NCBI GenBank assembly: GCA_001704065.1
Contig: LHBX01000039.1
Location: forward strand, 1 to 64,000
Direction of reading: 5' to 3'
DNA from: Pelagibacteraceae bacterium GOM-A1
GTDB taxonomy: Bacteria; Pseudomonadota; Alphaproteobacteria; Pelagibacterales; Pelagibacteraceae
DNA length: 64,000 bases
The position numbers were made by a program, and so were the translations under genes. Of this stretch, positions 49,372 through 62,332 are shown in pieces (the stretch's first letter is position 1; each line of letters starts with the position of its first letter). The notes below the pieces were generated by a model. It was not told the DNA's origin. It worked only from the letters and a program-made list of their open reading frames with translations, and made no database searches.

Positions 49372-50446
49372 TTTTAAAAATAGTATTCATTCTTTTAAGG
49401 AATATTTGGTTTTCTTTTGTGTTGCCAATTGTAAGTCTTAGACAATTTTTTATGCCATATGAATTCATTTCTCTTAGTATAATTCCATATTTCTGTAATT
49501 TTTTTAAAGTTGTGTCTGCGGTAAATTTTGCTTTTTTGAAATCTAACAAAAAGAAATTTCCAGATATTTTGTTTGTACCAATATTATATTTTAACATCTC
49601 ATTTTTAATTTTTTTGCACCATTTAAGATTATGTATTACTGACTTTTTAACAAATTTATCATCTTTAAGTGATTCAACAGCACAAATTTGAGCAAATTTA
49701 TTTACATTAAAAGGTGGTTTAATTTTATATAATTCTTTAATTATAGATTTATCACCGTATCCCCAGCCTATCCTTAATGAAGCTAGACCATAGATTTTTG
49801 AAAATGTTCTTAAAATAAATACATTTTTAGAATTTTTAAATAACTCAATTCCAGATTTGTAATCCTTATTCTTCATATATTCAAAATATGCATCATCAAC
49901 AACCAATAAAATATTTTTATTTAATCTTCTCCTTAAGTCTAATAGCTCGTTTTTTGTTAAATAAGTGCCTGTTGGATTATTTGGATTTGCAATAAAAACA
50001 ATTTTTGTTTTTTTTGATGTCTTTTTAAGAATTTCTTTAACTGAAACTTTAAAATTAATTTCTTTAGCTAATTTTACATTTGCCCCAACGATCTTGGAGT
50101 ATATCCTATACATGAGGAAACTGTACTGAGGAACAACAACTTCATCATTTTCTCTAAGGAACAATTGACAAAGCATTTGAATTACTTCGTCAGAACCAGA
50201 GCCACAAATTATCTTGGATTTATCACAATTATACTTCTTTGATATTTTTTGCGTTAATTCCGAAAATTTACTGTCTGGATATTTTGATATATCAAATTTA
50301 GACTTAACAATTTTTTCGACATTTTTACTGACACCTAAAGCAGATTCATTTGCAGATAACTTAATAATATTTTTATTACCAGCCAATAAGGATTTTCCTG
50401 GTTTGTAACTCTGTAATTTTATGTTTTTAAATCTTAGCAATGTCAT
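49364..50446 (-). CDS. hisC: Histidinol-phosphate/aromatic aminotransferase
   Basis: LSANESALGVS, ANPNNPTGTYL, RTFSKIYGLASLRIGWGYG. Confidence 0.93.
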   Translation of the reverse strand: MTLLRFKNIKLQSYKPGKSLLAGNKNIIKLSANESALGVSKNVEKIVKSKFDISKYPDSKFSELTQKISKKYNCDKSKIICGSGSDEVIQMLCQLFLRENDEVVVPQYSFLMYRIYSKIVGANVKLAKEINFKVSVKEILKKTSKKTKIVFIANPNNPTGTYLTKNELLDLRRRLNKNILLVVDDAYFEYMKNKDYKSGIELFKNSKNVFILRTFSKIYGLASLRIGWGYGDKSIIKELYKIKPPFNVNKFAQICAVESLKDDKFVKKSVIHNLKWCKKIKNEMLKYNIGTNKISGNFFLLDFKKAKFTADTTLKKLQKYGIILREMNSYGIKNCLRLTIGNTKENQIFLKRMNTIFKNV

Positions 50447-50542
50447 ATAAAATATTTCACTATAAATAGTCTTTTAACTAGATAAAACAATAATTAATTG
50501 AGCAATATTTGACATATAAATTCCTTTGAAGTAAAAGCTGCA

Positions 50543-50592
50543 TGCGCTGATTTATACTGAATTGCGAGCGCTATAAAAAAACCGCTAAAATG
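50543..50592 (+). ncRNA. SAM-II riboswitch upstream of metX
   Basis: TGCGCTGATTTATACTGAATTGCGAGCGCTATAAAAAAACCGCTAAAATG: P1 GCGCT(50544-50548)/AGCGC(50567-50571), conserved GCGCTGATTTA, TTGC and GCTAAAA elements. Confidence 0.9.
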
Positions 50593-50626
50593 TTTTTTTT
50601 CTCACAATTCAATCAGCACAATTATT

Positions 50627-51760
50627 ATGAATAAGAATATTGATACAAAAAAAATAATTATATCAAATCCCCTTAAATTGGATTGTGGTAAGGAAATTAA
50701 TAACTTTCCAATAGCATATGAGACATATGGGGAATTAAACAGTGAAAAAAGTAATGCAATATTAGTTTTCCATGCTTTGACTGGAGATCAATATGTTTCT
50801 GGAAAAAACCCAATAACTAATAAAGATGGTTGGTGGAGTTATGTTGTTGGAGAAAATAAGCCAATTGATACAAATAAATTTTTTGTGATTTGTGCAAACG
50901 TTATTGGAGGCTGCATGGGATCTTACGGACCAAGCACAATAAATGAGTCCACTGGTAAACAAATAGGAACTGATTTTCCAATTATAACTATTAACGACAT
51001 GGTTAACGCTCAATATGAGCTAATTAAATATTTAGAAATTGAAAAACTTTTTGCTGTAGTAGGTGGTTCAATGGGTGGAATGCAAGTACTTCAATTTGTT
51101 GCCAATTTTCCAGATAAAGCAAAACTTGCAATACCGATTGCTTGCACATCTAGTCACTCGGCACAAAACATAGCATTTAATGAATTAGGAAGACAGGCAA
51201 TTATGGCTGACAGTAAGTGGGAAAATGGATTTTATAATAATTATAAATTAAATCCTGACAAAGGGTTAGCGGTAGCAAGAATGGCAGCACATATTACTTA
51301 TCTTTCTGAAAAAGGATTGCAGGAAAAATTTGGAAGAAAATTGCAAGATAGAGATAGCCTAAGATATGGATTTGAGGCAGATTTTCAAATTGAGAGTTAT
51401 CTTAGATACCAAGGATCTGTGTTTGTTGATAGATTTGATGCTAATAGTTATTTATATATAACTCGTGCAATGGATTATTTTGACTTATCCAAACAGTACA
51501 AAGGAAACTTATCTAATGCATTCAAAGAAACTAAAACAAAATTTTTTGTAATATCATTTACATCAGATTGGTTGTATCCAACATCGGAGAATAGAGAAAT
51601 AGTTATAGCACTAAATTCTATTGGTGCAGATGTCGGATTTGTAGAAATAGAATCTGATAAGGGGCATGACTCATTTTTGCTCGATGTTCCAAGTTTCCTA
51701 AAGACACTTGGCGATTATATTAATTCAACCTACAAAGTTATAAATGAAAGAAGAATTTAA
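50627..51760 (+). CDS. metX: Homoserine O-acetyltransferase
   Basis: [50 protein letters not shown]. Confidence 0.96.
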   Translation: MNKNIDTKKIIISNPLKLDCGKEINNFPIAYETYGELNSEKSNAILVFHALTGDQYVSGKNPITNKDGWWSYVVGENKPIDTNKFFVICANVIGGCMGSYGPSTINESTGKQIGTDFPIITINDMVNAQYELIKYLEIEKLFAVVGGSMGGMQVLQFVANFPDKAKLAIPIACTSSHSAQNIAFNELGRQAIMADSKWENGFYNNYKLNPDKGLAVARMAAHITYLSEKGLQEKFGRKLQDRDSLRYGFEADFQIESYLRYQGSVFVDRFDANSYLYITRAMDYFDLSKQYKGNLSNAFKETKTKFFVISFTSDWLYPTSENREIVIALNSIGADVGFVEIESDKGHDSFLLDVPSFLKTLGDYINSTYKVINERRI

Positions 51761-52340
51761 CATTATATCTAATTTGATAGAGAAAAATACTAGAGTTCTA
51801 GATGTCGGTTGTGGCAATGGAGACTTGATGAAATTTTTACAAGAAAACAAAACTAAAGATATTCGTGGACTAGAAATCTCTAAAGAAAAAGTTCAAAATT
51901 GTTTATCAAAAGGATTAACTGTAATTGAGGGGAATGCTGAAAGCGATTTAAAACAATTTCCTAAATCGTCTTTTGATTATGTTATTTTAAGCCAAACATT
52001 ACAAGCTTTTCTTAATCCTGAATTAGTAATTAATGAATTACTAAAAGTAGGAAAAAAAGTAATTGTTACTATACCTAATTTTGGTTACTGGAGAGTTAGA
52101 CTACAATTACTGTTTAAAGGCACAATGCCTGTAACAGAAAATTTACCTCATGAATGGTATAATACACCAAATTTACATATGTGCACAATTAAAGATTTTT
52201 ATAATTTTTGCAGTAGTAAGAATATTAAAATATTTAAGTCTATCGCTTTAAAAAAAAGTCGAATTTCAGAAATAAATAAATCAAATTTAAATTATAAAAA
52301 TCTTGACTCTCATTTAGGTATATTTTTAATAGAAAGTTAA
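51744..52340 (+). CDS. metW: Methionine biosynthesis protein MetW
   Basis: [28 protein letters not shown]; overlaps metX. Confidence 0.94.
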   Translation: MKEEFNIISNLIEKNTRVLDVGCGNGDLMKFLQENKTKDIRGLEISKEKVQNCLSKGLTVIEGNAESDLKQFPKSSFDYVILSQTLQAFLNPELVINELLKVGKKVIVTIPNFGYWRVRLQLLFKGTMPVTENLPHEWYNTPNLHMCTIKDFYNFCSSKNIKIFKSIALKKSRISEINKSNLNYKNLDSHLGIFLIES

Positions 52341-53060
52341 ATGAAAGTAGAAATTATTAAGTGTCTGGAAGATAATTTTTCTTACATTTTAATTAATGAA
52401 GCTAATAGAAATTGTTGTGTTGTTGATCCTGGTGAAGCAGATCCAATTATAAATTATTTACAGAAAAATAAATTAAATTTAAAATATATATTAAATACAC
52501 ATCATCATCATGACCATGTTGGTGGGAATGAAGAATTAAAAAAAAAATTTAATGCAGAGGTAATAGGTTATATTGGAGATAAAAATAGAATACCTCAAAT
52601 TGATATTTGCTTAAGTGATGGTGAAATTTGGAAGAAGGATATTTTTGAAGCAAAAATATATCATGTCCCCGGCCATACAATAGGTCATATCTGTTTTCAT
52701 TTTTTTAAAAATAAGTTAATTTTTACAGGAGATACTTTGTTCTCTATGGGATGTGGAAGAATTTTTGAAGGGAGTTATGAGCAAATGTACAACTCACTAC
52801 AAGTTTTAAAAAGTTTAGATAAAGATACAAAAATTTATTGTGGACATGAATATACTTTAAAGAATTCTGAATTTTGTTTAGCACAAGATTCCAATAACAA
52901 TGAATTACTAAACAAAATTAAAGAAATTAAAGAAAAAATTAAACTAGGTAAAACTAGTATGCCATCAACGATTGGTGAGGAACTTAATTGTAACATTTTT
53001 CTTAAGTCAAACGATCTAGAAAATTTCAAAAAATTGAGGGATTTAAAGGATAATTTCTAA
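52341..53060 (+). CDS. gloB: Hydroxyacylglutathione hydrolase (glyoxalase II)
   Basis: NTHHHHDHVGGNEEL; FTGDTLFSMGCGRIFEGS; YCGHEYTLKN. Confidence 0.95.
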   Translation: MKVEIIKCLEDNFSYILINEANRNCCVVDPGEADPIINYLQKNKLNLKYILNTHHHHDHVGGNEELKKKFNAEVIGYIGDKNRIPQIDICLSDGEIWKKDIFEAKIYHVPGHTIGHICFHFFKNKLIFTGDTLFSMGCGRIFEGSYEQMYNSLQVLKSLDKDTKIYCGHEYTLKNSEFCLAQDSNNNELLNKIKEIKEKIKLGKTSMPSTIGEELNCNIFLKSNDLENFKKLRDLKDNF

Positions 53061-53070
53061 GTTATTAACC

Positions 53071-53098
53071 TTGACTATGATGCAACCCAGACTATATT
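53071..53098 (+). promoter_or_regulatory. Sigma-70-like promoter for rplU-rpmA
   Basis: TTGACT (53071-53076), 16-bp spacer, TATATT (53093-53098). Confidence 0.55.
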
Positions 53099-53124
53099 GC
53101 TGACTATAAAAATTAGGGCTAACT

Positions 53125-53526
53125 ATGTCATTCGCGGTAATTCAAACAGGTGGTAAACAGTATAAAGTGAAAGCTGGAGAGATTCTCAAAGTTGAAAAGC
53201 TCGAAGATTCAAAAGAAAATTCAAAAATAGAGTTTAATGAAATACTAGCTTACGGAGATGATAAAAATTTAGAGTTAGGAGAGCCGACAATTAGTGGAGC
53301 TAAAGTTGAAGCTGAATTAATAAAAAATGGAAAAAATAGAACAGTTCTTATTTTTAAAAAAAGGAGAAGGCAAAATTCGAGAAGAAAAAATGGTCATAGA
53401 CAAAAATTTACAATGGTAAGAATAAGTAAAATCTATTCAAAAGATGGTAAAGTTATTTCTGAAGCAGAAAAAAGAAAAGAAATACCATCAAAAAAAACAG
53501 TTGAAACTAAGGAAGCAGCTAAATAA
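53125..53526 (+). CDS. rplU: 50S ribosomal protein L21
   Basis: MSFAVIQTGGKQYKVKAGEILKVEKL. Confidence 0.97.
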   Translation: MSFAVIQTGGKQYKVKAGEILKVEKLEDSKENSKIEFNEILAYGDDKNLELGEPTISGAKVEAELIKNGKNRTVLIFKKRRRQNSRRKNGHRQKFTMVRISKIYSKDGKVISEAEKRKEIPSKKTVETKEAAK

Positions 53527-53536
53527 AAAGTAATTT

Positions 53537-53791
53537 ATGGCAACGAAAAAAGCAGGTGGATCGTCAAGAAACGGAAGAGATAGTGCAGGTCGTAGACTTG
53601 GTGTGAAAAAATATGGTGGCGAGATGGTTGTGCCTGGCAACATTATTGTAAGACAAAGAGGAACTAAAATATTTCCTGGAGAAAATGTTGGCATGGGTAA
53701 AGACCATTCGATATTTTCATTTGTTAAAGGTAAAGTAGAGTTTAAAAAATCAAAATCTGATAGAACTTACGTTTCTGTAAAGCCCAATTAA
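53537..53791 (+). CDS. rpmA: 50S ribosomal protein L27
   Basis: [29 protein letters not shown]. Confidence 0.98.
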   Translation: MATKKAGGSSRNGRDSAGRRLGVKKYGGEMVVPGNIIVRQRGTKIFPGENVGMGKDHSIFSFVKGKVEFKKSKSDRTYVSVKPN

Positions 53792-53818
53792 TAGATACAA
53801 CACTCACATAGTTGTTAT

Positions 53819-54802
53819 ATGAAATTTCTAGATCAAGTTAAGATATATGTAAAAGCTGGCAACGGAGGGTCGGGATCTCCAAGTTTTCGTAGGGAAAAAT
53901 TTGTAGAGTTTGGTGGCCCTGATGGCGGCGATGGAGGGAAAGGAGGATCTGTAATTCTTATTAGTGAAAGAAATCTTAATACTTTGATTGATTACAGGTA
54001 TCAACAACACTTCAAAGCTGAAAGAGGAAAGGATGGCAGCGGAAAAAACAAAACTGGGAAAGGTGGTGAAGATTTATATTTAAAAGTACCTTTAGGAACA
54101 CAAGTATTCGAAGAAGATAATAAAACACTTATTTATGATTTTAAAAGTCAGAAAGAGGAATTTTTAGTAGCAAGCGGAGGTAAAGGAGGATTTGGAAATA
54201 CAAGATTTAAGTCCTCAACCAATAGAGCCCCAAAGAAATTTACAAAAGGGGGTCAAGGAGAGGAATTTTGGATTTGGCTTCAACTAAAAACAATTGCTGA
54301 TATCGGTATCATAGGATTGCCCAATGCTGGGAAATCCAGCTTGCTAGCATCAATGACGAGTGCAAATCCAAAAATAGCAAACTATAAATTTACTACAATT
54401 AATCCAAATCTTGGTGTTGCTAGTTATGATGACAAAGAAGTTACTTTAGCAGATATACCAGGCTTAATTGAGGGTGCTCATACCGGAACTGGTCTTGGAA
54501 TAAAGTTTTTAAAACATATAGAGAGGTGCAAAACTTTGCTGCATTTAATAGATATAACTGAAGATGATTTATTTATTTCTTACAATCAAGTCAGAAAAGA
54601 ATTATCAAAATACAGTAAAGATTTAGTTAAAAAAAAAGAAATAGTAGTTTTAAATAAAACTGACTTAATAGATGAAGAGGAAAAAAAAGAGAAGATAAAA
54701 AAACTCAAGAATAAATTAAAAAAAAATATCTTTTTAATGTCAACAATGGATAAAAAATCAGTATCAGATATAAAGTCAAAGTTGGTAAACTATGTATCTT
54801 AA
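53819..54802 (+). CDS. obgE: GTPase ObgE
   Basis: Gly-rich Obg domain (GPDGGDGGKGGSV) and GLPNAGKSSLLASMTSANPKIANYKFTTINPNLGV. Confidence 0.97.
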   Translation: MKFLDQVKIYVKAGNGGSGSPSFRREKFVEFGGPDGGDGGKGGSVILISERNLNTLIDYRYQQHFKAERGKDGSGKNKTGKGGEDLYLKVPLGTQVFEEDNKTLIYDFKSQKEEFLVASGGKGGFGNTRFKSSTNRAPKKFTKGGQGEEFWIWLQLKTIADIGIIGLPNAGKSSLLASMTSANPKIANYKFTTINPNLGVASYDDKEVTLADIPGLIEGAHTGTGLGIKFLKHIERCKTLLHLIDITEDDLFISYNQVRKELSKYSKDLVKKKEIVVLNKTDLIDEEEKKEKIKKLKNKLKKNIFLMSTMDKKSVSDIKSKLVNYVS

Positions 54803-55898
54803 GGACTCCAAAACTGTAGTAATAAAAATAGGTTCATCTTTATTAATAAATGACAATAAAATTATTAGAGAAAAATGGCTTTTGGAATTTGCTAAAGATA
54901 TTAAAGAGTTACAAAAACTTAAAAAGAATGTTGTTATAGTGAGTTCTGGAGCAATTGCTTTAGGGTGTAAAAAATTACAATTAAATAAAAAAACTTTAAA
55001 GCTTGATAAAAGTCAAGCTGTTGCATCAATTGGACAAATAGAATTAATGAATCTTTTTAAAAAGACATTTAACTCAAATAAAATAAATATTTCTCAAATT
55101 CTAATTACTTTAGAAGATACTGAACAAAGAAGAAGAGCTATAAATGCTAAAAGAACTTTCGAAAACTTATTTGAGCTTAATTTTGTACCTGTTGTTAATG
55201 AAAATGATAGTATTGCAACTTCTGAAATTAAATACGGAGATAATGACAGATTAGCATCAAGAGTTGCACAAATATCAGGTGCAGATTGCTTAATATTATT
55301 GTCTGATGTTGATGGATTGTATTCTAAAAACCCAAAAATTCATAAAAATGCTAAATTGATTAAAGAAATAAAAAATATTGATTCTAAAATTGAAAATTTT
55401 TCAAGTAAAAGCACAAGTGAGTATGGTACTGGTGGAATGAAAACGAAAATTGATGCTGCAAAAGTATGTCAAGTCTCGGGTTGCTATATGGCTATTGCAA
55501 ATGGTTTAATTAAAAGACCAATTAAAAATATACTAGAACATAATTCTGGGACATGGTTTTTGCCAAAAGTATCTAAATTAGATGCAAGAAAAAAATGGAT
55601 AATTAGCTCTATATCTCCAAAAGGAGAAATTATTATAGATGATGGCGCTTTAAATGCTTTAAAAAATGGAAAAAGTTTATTAGCTGCAGGTATTAGAAAA
55701 GTTTCAGGAAAATTTGTTAAAGGTGATCATGTTAGAATTTTAGATAAAAATAACAAAGAATTTGCTAGAGGGTTGAGCAGTTTTACATCTGATGAGATAT
55801 CCAAAATAAAAGGAGAACATTCTAACAAAATTAGTAATCTTTTAGGCTATGTTACAAAGTCCGAAGTTATACATAAAGATGATATGGTTAAAATTTAA
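54792..55898 (+). CDS. proB: Glutamate 5-kinase
   Basis: VIKIGSSLLINDN, VSSGAIALGCKKL, GDNDRLASRVAQ; PUA C-terminus. Confidence 0.96.
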   Translation: MYLKDSKTVVIKIGSSLLINDNKIIREKWLLEFAKDIKELQKLKKNVVIVSSGAIALGCKKLQLNKKTLKLDKSQAVASIGQIELMNLFKKTFNSNKINISQILITLEDTEQRRRAINAKRTFENLFELNFVPVVNENDSIATSEIKYGDNDRLASRVAQISGADCLILLSDVDGLYSKNPKIHKNAKLIKEIKNIDSKIENFSSKSTSEYGTGGMKTKIDAAKVCQVSGCYMAIANGLIKRPIKNILEHNSGTWFLPKVSKLDARKKWIISSISPKGEIIIDDGALNALKNGKSLLAAGIRKVSGKFVKGDHVRILDKNNKEFARGLSSFTSDEISKIKGEHSNKISNLLGYVTKSEVIHKDDMVKI

Positions 55899-57145
55899 TG
55901 AGTAAACTACTTAAAAAAATTGGATTGAATTCTAGAAAAGCTTTGAATTCAAGTATTAGTCCAAAAAAAAAGAATAAAGTTTTAAAAGATTTTGTAAAAT
56001 TAATTGAGATTAATAAGAATAAAATTATTAGAGAAAATAAGAAAGATATTTTTTATGCAAGAGGAAAAAAATTAAAAGAAAACTTAATTCAAAGACTCAC
56101 TCTTAGTAATAATAAATTAAAAAGTATAATTGACTCTGTTAAAACTATTACTTCTTTTAAAGATCCTATAGATCAAGTAACTTCCAAATGGAAAAGGCCA
56201 AATGGACTTGAAATTAGAAGAGTTACAATACCAATAGGAGTTATAGGTGTAATATTTGAAAGTAGACCCAATGTTACTTCGGATGTATCAGCACTATGTT
56301 TTAAATCTGGAAATGCTGTTATATTAAGAGGTGGTTCCGAAGCCTACAATAGTAATAAAATTTTAGTAAATTTATTTAGGAAAGCTCTAAAAAAAAACAA
56401 AGTAAACGAAAATTATGTCCAGTTTATAAATAACAAGAGCAGAAAACTCGTCGATTATTTATTGTCAAAAATGGAAAACTCCATTGATGTTGTAATACCA
56501 CGAGGCGGAAAAAATTTAGTAAAAAAAGTTAAACAACTTTCAAAGGTTCCAGTTATTGGTCATTTGGAAGGAATTTGTCATACATATATTGATAAAGAGG
56601 CAGAAGATAATATGGCAAACAAAATAGTATTAAATGCTAAGTTGAGAAATACTAGTATATGTGGTGCAACTGAAACTCTCTTAATACATAAAAGTAAATC
56701 AAAATCAGTAAATTTAATTTTAAATTCACTAGCTAAAAGCGGTTGTAAAATTTTAGCTGATAAAAAAATAAGTAAATTATTTAAAGGCAAAACATATCCT
56801 GCAAATAATAATACTTGGTCAAAAGAACATCTTTCACCGATTATTTCAGTTAAATTAGTGAATAATGTCAAAGAAGCAGTTGCCCATATCAACAAATATG
56901 GAACTATGCATACAGATGCAATAGTAACCAAAAACAAAAATACAGCAAAATTCTTTATTAAAAATGTAAAAAGCTCTATTGCTATTCAAAATTCATCAAC
57001 ACAATTTGCTGACGGAGGAGAATTTGGTTTTGGTGGAGAGGTTGGAATTTCAACAAACACCTTGCCACCAAGAGGTCCTGTCGGTCTAAATCAGTTAGTA
57101 AGTTATAAATATGAAGTTTATGGTTCAGGGCAAATTAGAAAATAA
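55898..57145 (+). CDS. proA: Gamma-glutamyl phosphate reductase
   Basis: IPIGVIGVIFESRPNVTSDVSALCFKSGNAVILRGG; overlaps proB. Confidence 0.96.
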   Translation: MSKLLKKIGLNSRKALNSSISPKKKNKVLKDFVKLIEINKNKIIRENKKDIFYARGKKLKENLIQRLTLSNNKLKSIIDSVKTITSFKDPIDQVTSKWKRPNGLEIRRVTIPIGVIGVIFESRPNVTSDVSALCFKSGNAVILRGGSEAYNSNKILVNLFRKALKKNKVNENYVQFINNKSRKLVDYLLSKMENSIDVVIPRGGKNLVKKVKQLSKVPVIGHLEGICHTYIDKEAEDNMANKIVLNAKLRNTSICGATETLLIHKSKSKSVNLILNSLAKSGCKILADKKISKLFKGKTYPANNNTWSKEHLSPIISVKLVNNVKEAVAHINKYGTMHTDAIVTKNKNTAKFFIKNVKSSIAIQNSSTQFADGGEFGFGGEVGISTNTLPPRGPVGLNQLVSYKYEVYGSGQIRK

Positions 57146-57653
57146 AAAGATTGGTGTACTCGGTGGATCATTTGATCCAGCGCATGTTGGTCATGTAAGA
57201 ATTTCTAAATTAGCAAAAAAAAATTATAATTTGAGCCAAGTTATATGGGCTATAACAAAACAAAATCCATTTAAAAAAAATAATCCAAATGATCTATATA
57301 AAAGAACAGCTTATGCAAAAAAAATTAATAAAAATAATAAATTTATAAAAGTTAAATGTTTTGAAGAAATAATAAAATCTAATCGTACAGTAGATTTAAT
57401 CAAATATTTAAAAAAAAAATTTAAACATTCAGAAATATTTTTTTTAATGGGGGCAGATAACCTAATAAATTTTCATAAATGGAAAGGGTACAATTCAATA
57501 ACTAAAATGTGCAAAATATTGGTATTTGATAGAAATGGATACAAATCAAAGGCTTTTAGATCTAAATCATTTAAGAAATATAATAAAAAAGCAGTTGAAT
57601 TTATAAAGTTTAATAAAGTCAATATTTCATCTTCTCAATTAAGAAAAATTTGA
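57120..57653 (+). CDS. nadD: Nicotinate-nucleotide adenylyltransferase
   Basis: IGVLGGSFDPAHVGHVRIS; ISSSQLRK; start ATG chosen at 57120 (track ORF 57111). Confidence 0.92.
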   Translation: MVQGKLENKKIGVLGGSFDPAHVGHVRISKLAKKNYNLSQVIWAITKQNPFKKNNPNDLYKRTAYAKKINKNNKFIKVKCFEEIIKSNRTVDLIKYLKKKFKHSEIFFLMGADNLINFHKWKGYNSITKMCKILVFDRNGYKSKAFRSKSFKKYNKKAVEFIKFNKVNISSSQLRKI

Positions 57654-57670
57654 TACTCTTAAATTAATTA

Positions 57671-58021
57671 ATGGAAAAAATATCAGCTCTTAAAGATGAA
57701 ATAATCAAAACGCTTGATATTAATAAAGCCTTAGACATAGTTTCAATAGATCTCGAAGGAAAGTCATCAGTTGCAGACTTCATGATTATAGCTAGTGGTA
57801 CATCATCAAGACATATTCAAGCTTTATCTGAACAAGTTTTTGAAAAATTAAAAATTAATGGTGTGAATAATTGTAAAATTGAAGGAAAGGATAGCAATGA
57901 TTGGAAGCTTGTAGATGGAATAGACTTAATAGTTCATATTTTTAATCCTGAAAAAAGAAAATTTTACGAATTAGAAAAAATGTGGTCAGAATTAATTCCT
58001 AAAGAAAAACTGATCATATGA
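57671..58021 (+). CDS. rsfS: Ribosome silencing factor RsfS
   Basis: DIVSIDLEGKSSVADFMIIASGTSSRHIQALSEQV. Confidence 0.95.
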   Translation: MEKISALKDEIIKTLDINKALDIVSIDLEGKSSVADFMIIASGTSSRHIQALSEQVFEKLKINGVNNCKIEGKDSNDWKLVDGIDLIVHIFNPEKRKFYELEKMWSELIPKEKLII

Positions 58022-59151
58022 AAAAAGTATACTTTATAGCTTCATTATTTTTTTTCATATTTACAAATCCAATTTTGAGTAATGAAAACGATATTTACAA
58101 AAAAATTGATTTATTCAGCGAAGTCTTAGATAAAATTAATAAAGAATATGTTGATGAAGTAAACCAGAGTGAAGCAATGGATGCTGCTATAAACGGCGTT
58201 TTACAATCTTTGGATCCTTATTCAGCATATATGTCTCCGGACTCGTTTAAAAATATGCAAACTGAGACTAGCGGAGAATTTGGAGGATTGGGCATTGAAG
58301 TCAGTATGGAGGCTGGTGTCGTAAAAGTAATTTCTCCAATTGATAACTCGCCAGCTGAGGAGGTTGGTGTCAAAGCCGGAGATTACATCGTTAAAATTGA
58401 TGATGTTCAAGTTCAAGGAAAAACTCTTTCTGAAGCTGTAGAATTAATGAGAGGCCCAGTTGGATCTGATATAGAGATTACTGTTAGAAGAAGGGGAGAA
58501 AGAAAAGCACTTATATTTACAATTACAAGAGAAATTATACAAGTTGCATCTGTAAAGTCAGAAATTAAAGATGATCAAACAGCTTATATAAGATTAACAT
58601 CATTCAATGAGAATAGTAGTAAACAAATAAAAAATAAAATCAAAGAATTTAAGAAAAATAAGAAAATTAAAAATTACATATTAGATTTAAGAAATAATCC
58701 TGGTGGATTGTTATCTCAAGCAATAAAAATTTCAGATTATTTTTTAGAAAATGGAGAAATTGTTTCTACAAAAAGTAAGAGGAAGTATGAAAATAGAAAA
58801 TGGTTTGCAAAAAAAGGAGACATTATTGATGGAGAAACGATGGTTATTTTGATTAATTATGGGTCTGCATCAGCATCTGAAATTGTTGCAGGAGCACTAC
58901 AAGATCACAAAAGAGCGATACTAGTAGGAGAGAGTACATATGGAAAAGGGTCAGTCCAATCAATTATTCCTTTAGAAAATGAAGGTGCCATAAGACTTAC
59001 TGTTTCTAAATACTATCTCCCATCGGGTAAATCGATTTCAAGAGTAGGTGTAAATCCAGATATAGTTATTGCTGAAGGTTCAGATGAATTTAGAATAAAT
59101 ACAGATACTGATAACCAGTTGGAATTTGCTCTTAAATTATTAAATGGTTAA
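58018..59151 (+). CDS. ctpA: S41 C-terminal processing peptidase
   Basis: PDZ domain plus GSASASEIVAGALQDHKRAILVGESTYGKGSVQ. Confidence 0.95.
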   Translation: MKKVYFIASLFFFIFTNPILSNENDIYKKIDLFSEVLDKINKEYVDEVNQSEAMDAAINGVLQSLDPYSAYMSPDSFKNMQTETSGEFGGLGIEVSMEAGVVKVISPIDNSPAEEVGVKAGDYIVKIDDVQVQGKTLSEAVELMRGPVGSDIEITVRRRGERKALIFTITREIIQVASVKSEIKDDQTAYIRLTSFNENSSKQIKNKIKEFKKNKKIKNYILDLRNNPGGLLSQAIKISDYFLENGEIVSTKSKRKYENRKWFAKKGDIIDGETMVILINYGSASASEIVAGALQDHKRAILVGESTYGKGSVQSIIPLENEGAIRLTVSKYYLPSGKSISRVGVNPDIVIAEGSDEFRINTDTDNQLEFALKLLNG

Positions 59152-59153
59152 GA

Positions 59154-59630
59154 ATGAAAGAAAAATTTCAAAAACTTCCATTAAGAAATGGTGTTGGTAT
59201 CGCAGTCCTAAATAAAGAAAATAAGATATTTGTTGCAAAAAGAATTGATAATCCTGCTGATTTTTGGCAGATGCCTCAGGGCGGTATTGATGAAGGTGAA
59301 AATTATTTTGATGCAGCGTTGAGGGAACTTAAAGAAGAAACAAGCATAAAGTCAGTAGAACTAGTTAAAGAAATAAGCAAATACACAACTTACGATCTTC
59401 CTGATCGCCTTTTAGGAATTATATGGAAAGGAAAATATAAAGGCCAAAAGCAAAAGTGGTTTATTGTAAAGTTTAATGGAGAGGAAAATGAGATTAACAT
59501 TAAAACTAAACATCCTGAATTTTTAGATTGGAAATGGATAGATATTAAAGATTTAACAACTAAAGTTGTAGATTTCAAACTTCATGTTTATCAAGAAATT
59601 CAAAAAGAACTAGAAAAAGTAGTTAATTAA
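59154..59630 (+). CDS. rppH: RNA pyrophosphohydrolase
   Basis: WQMPQGGIDEGENYFDAALRELKEETSI Nudix box. Confidence 0.95.
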   Translation: MKEKFQKLPLRNGVGIAVLNKENKIFVAKRIDNPADFWQMPQGGIDEGENYFDAALRELKEETSIKSVELVKEISKYTTYDLPDRLLGIIWKGKYKGQKQKWFIVKFNGEENEINIKTKHPEFLDWKWIDIKDLTTKVVDFKLHVYQEIQKELEKVVN

Positions 59631-60020
59631 TACTTATAGATTTTAGAACTTCGACTTTGTGGTTTAAAAGAAATCTTTTTTGATCATCAATATTATCTTT
59701 TGATAATTCTGCTTCAGCACTGCTTATCGACTCAGATACAAAATTTTTATCAGCATCTTTTAAATCAAAAATTGAACTAGTTAATACAGATAATGTATTG
59801 TCTTTAAATTCGACAATACCATCTTCAACATAGAAACTTTGTTCCTCAGACTCAGAGAATACTCTAATTATACCTGGTTTTAAAAAAGAGATAATTGGAA
59901 TATGGTCTTTAAGAATACCAATCTCACCTTCTACAGCAGGTATTACAACCTCAAATACATTATCTTTAGAAAGAAAAGATTGTTCTGGATTAACAATATC
60001 TATATTAAAGAGATTACTCA

Positions 60021-60021
<1 letters not shown>
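59623..60021 (-). CDS. atpC: ATP synthase F1 epsilon subunit
   Basis: FNIDIVNPEQSFLSKDNVFEVVIPAVEGEIGILKDHIP. Confidence 0.93.
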
Positions 60022-62326
<2,305 letters not shown>

Positions 62327-62332
62327 TTATAA

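Noticed and set aside
49112-49691. Plus-strand ORFs of 109 and 90 aa opposite tyrA and hisC
   Set aside because: Antisense, F/L/I-rich, explained by Lys/Asn-rich sense genes.
53791-53818. Small hairpin ACAAC...GTTGT before obgE
   Set aside because: Only 5 bp with a 9-nt loop; weak and expected by chance.
56578-56937. 119-aa minus-strand ORF opposite proA
   Set aside because: Antisense to proA; no supporting signals.
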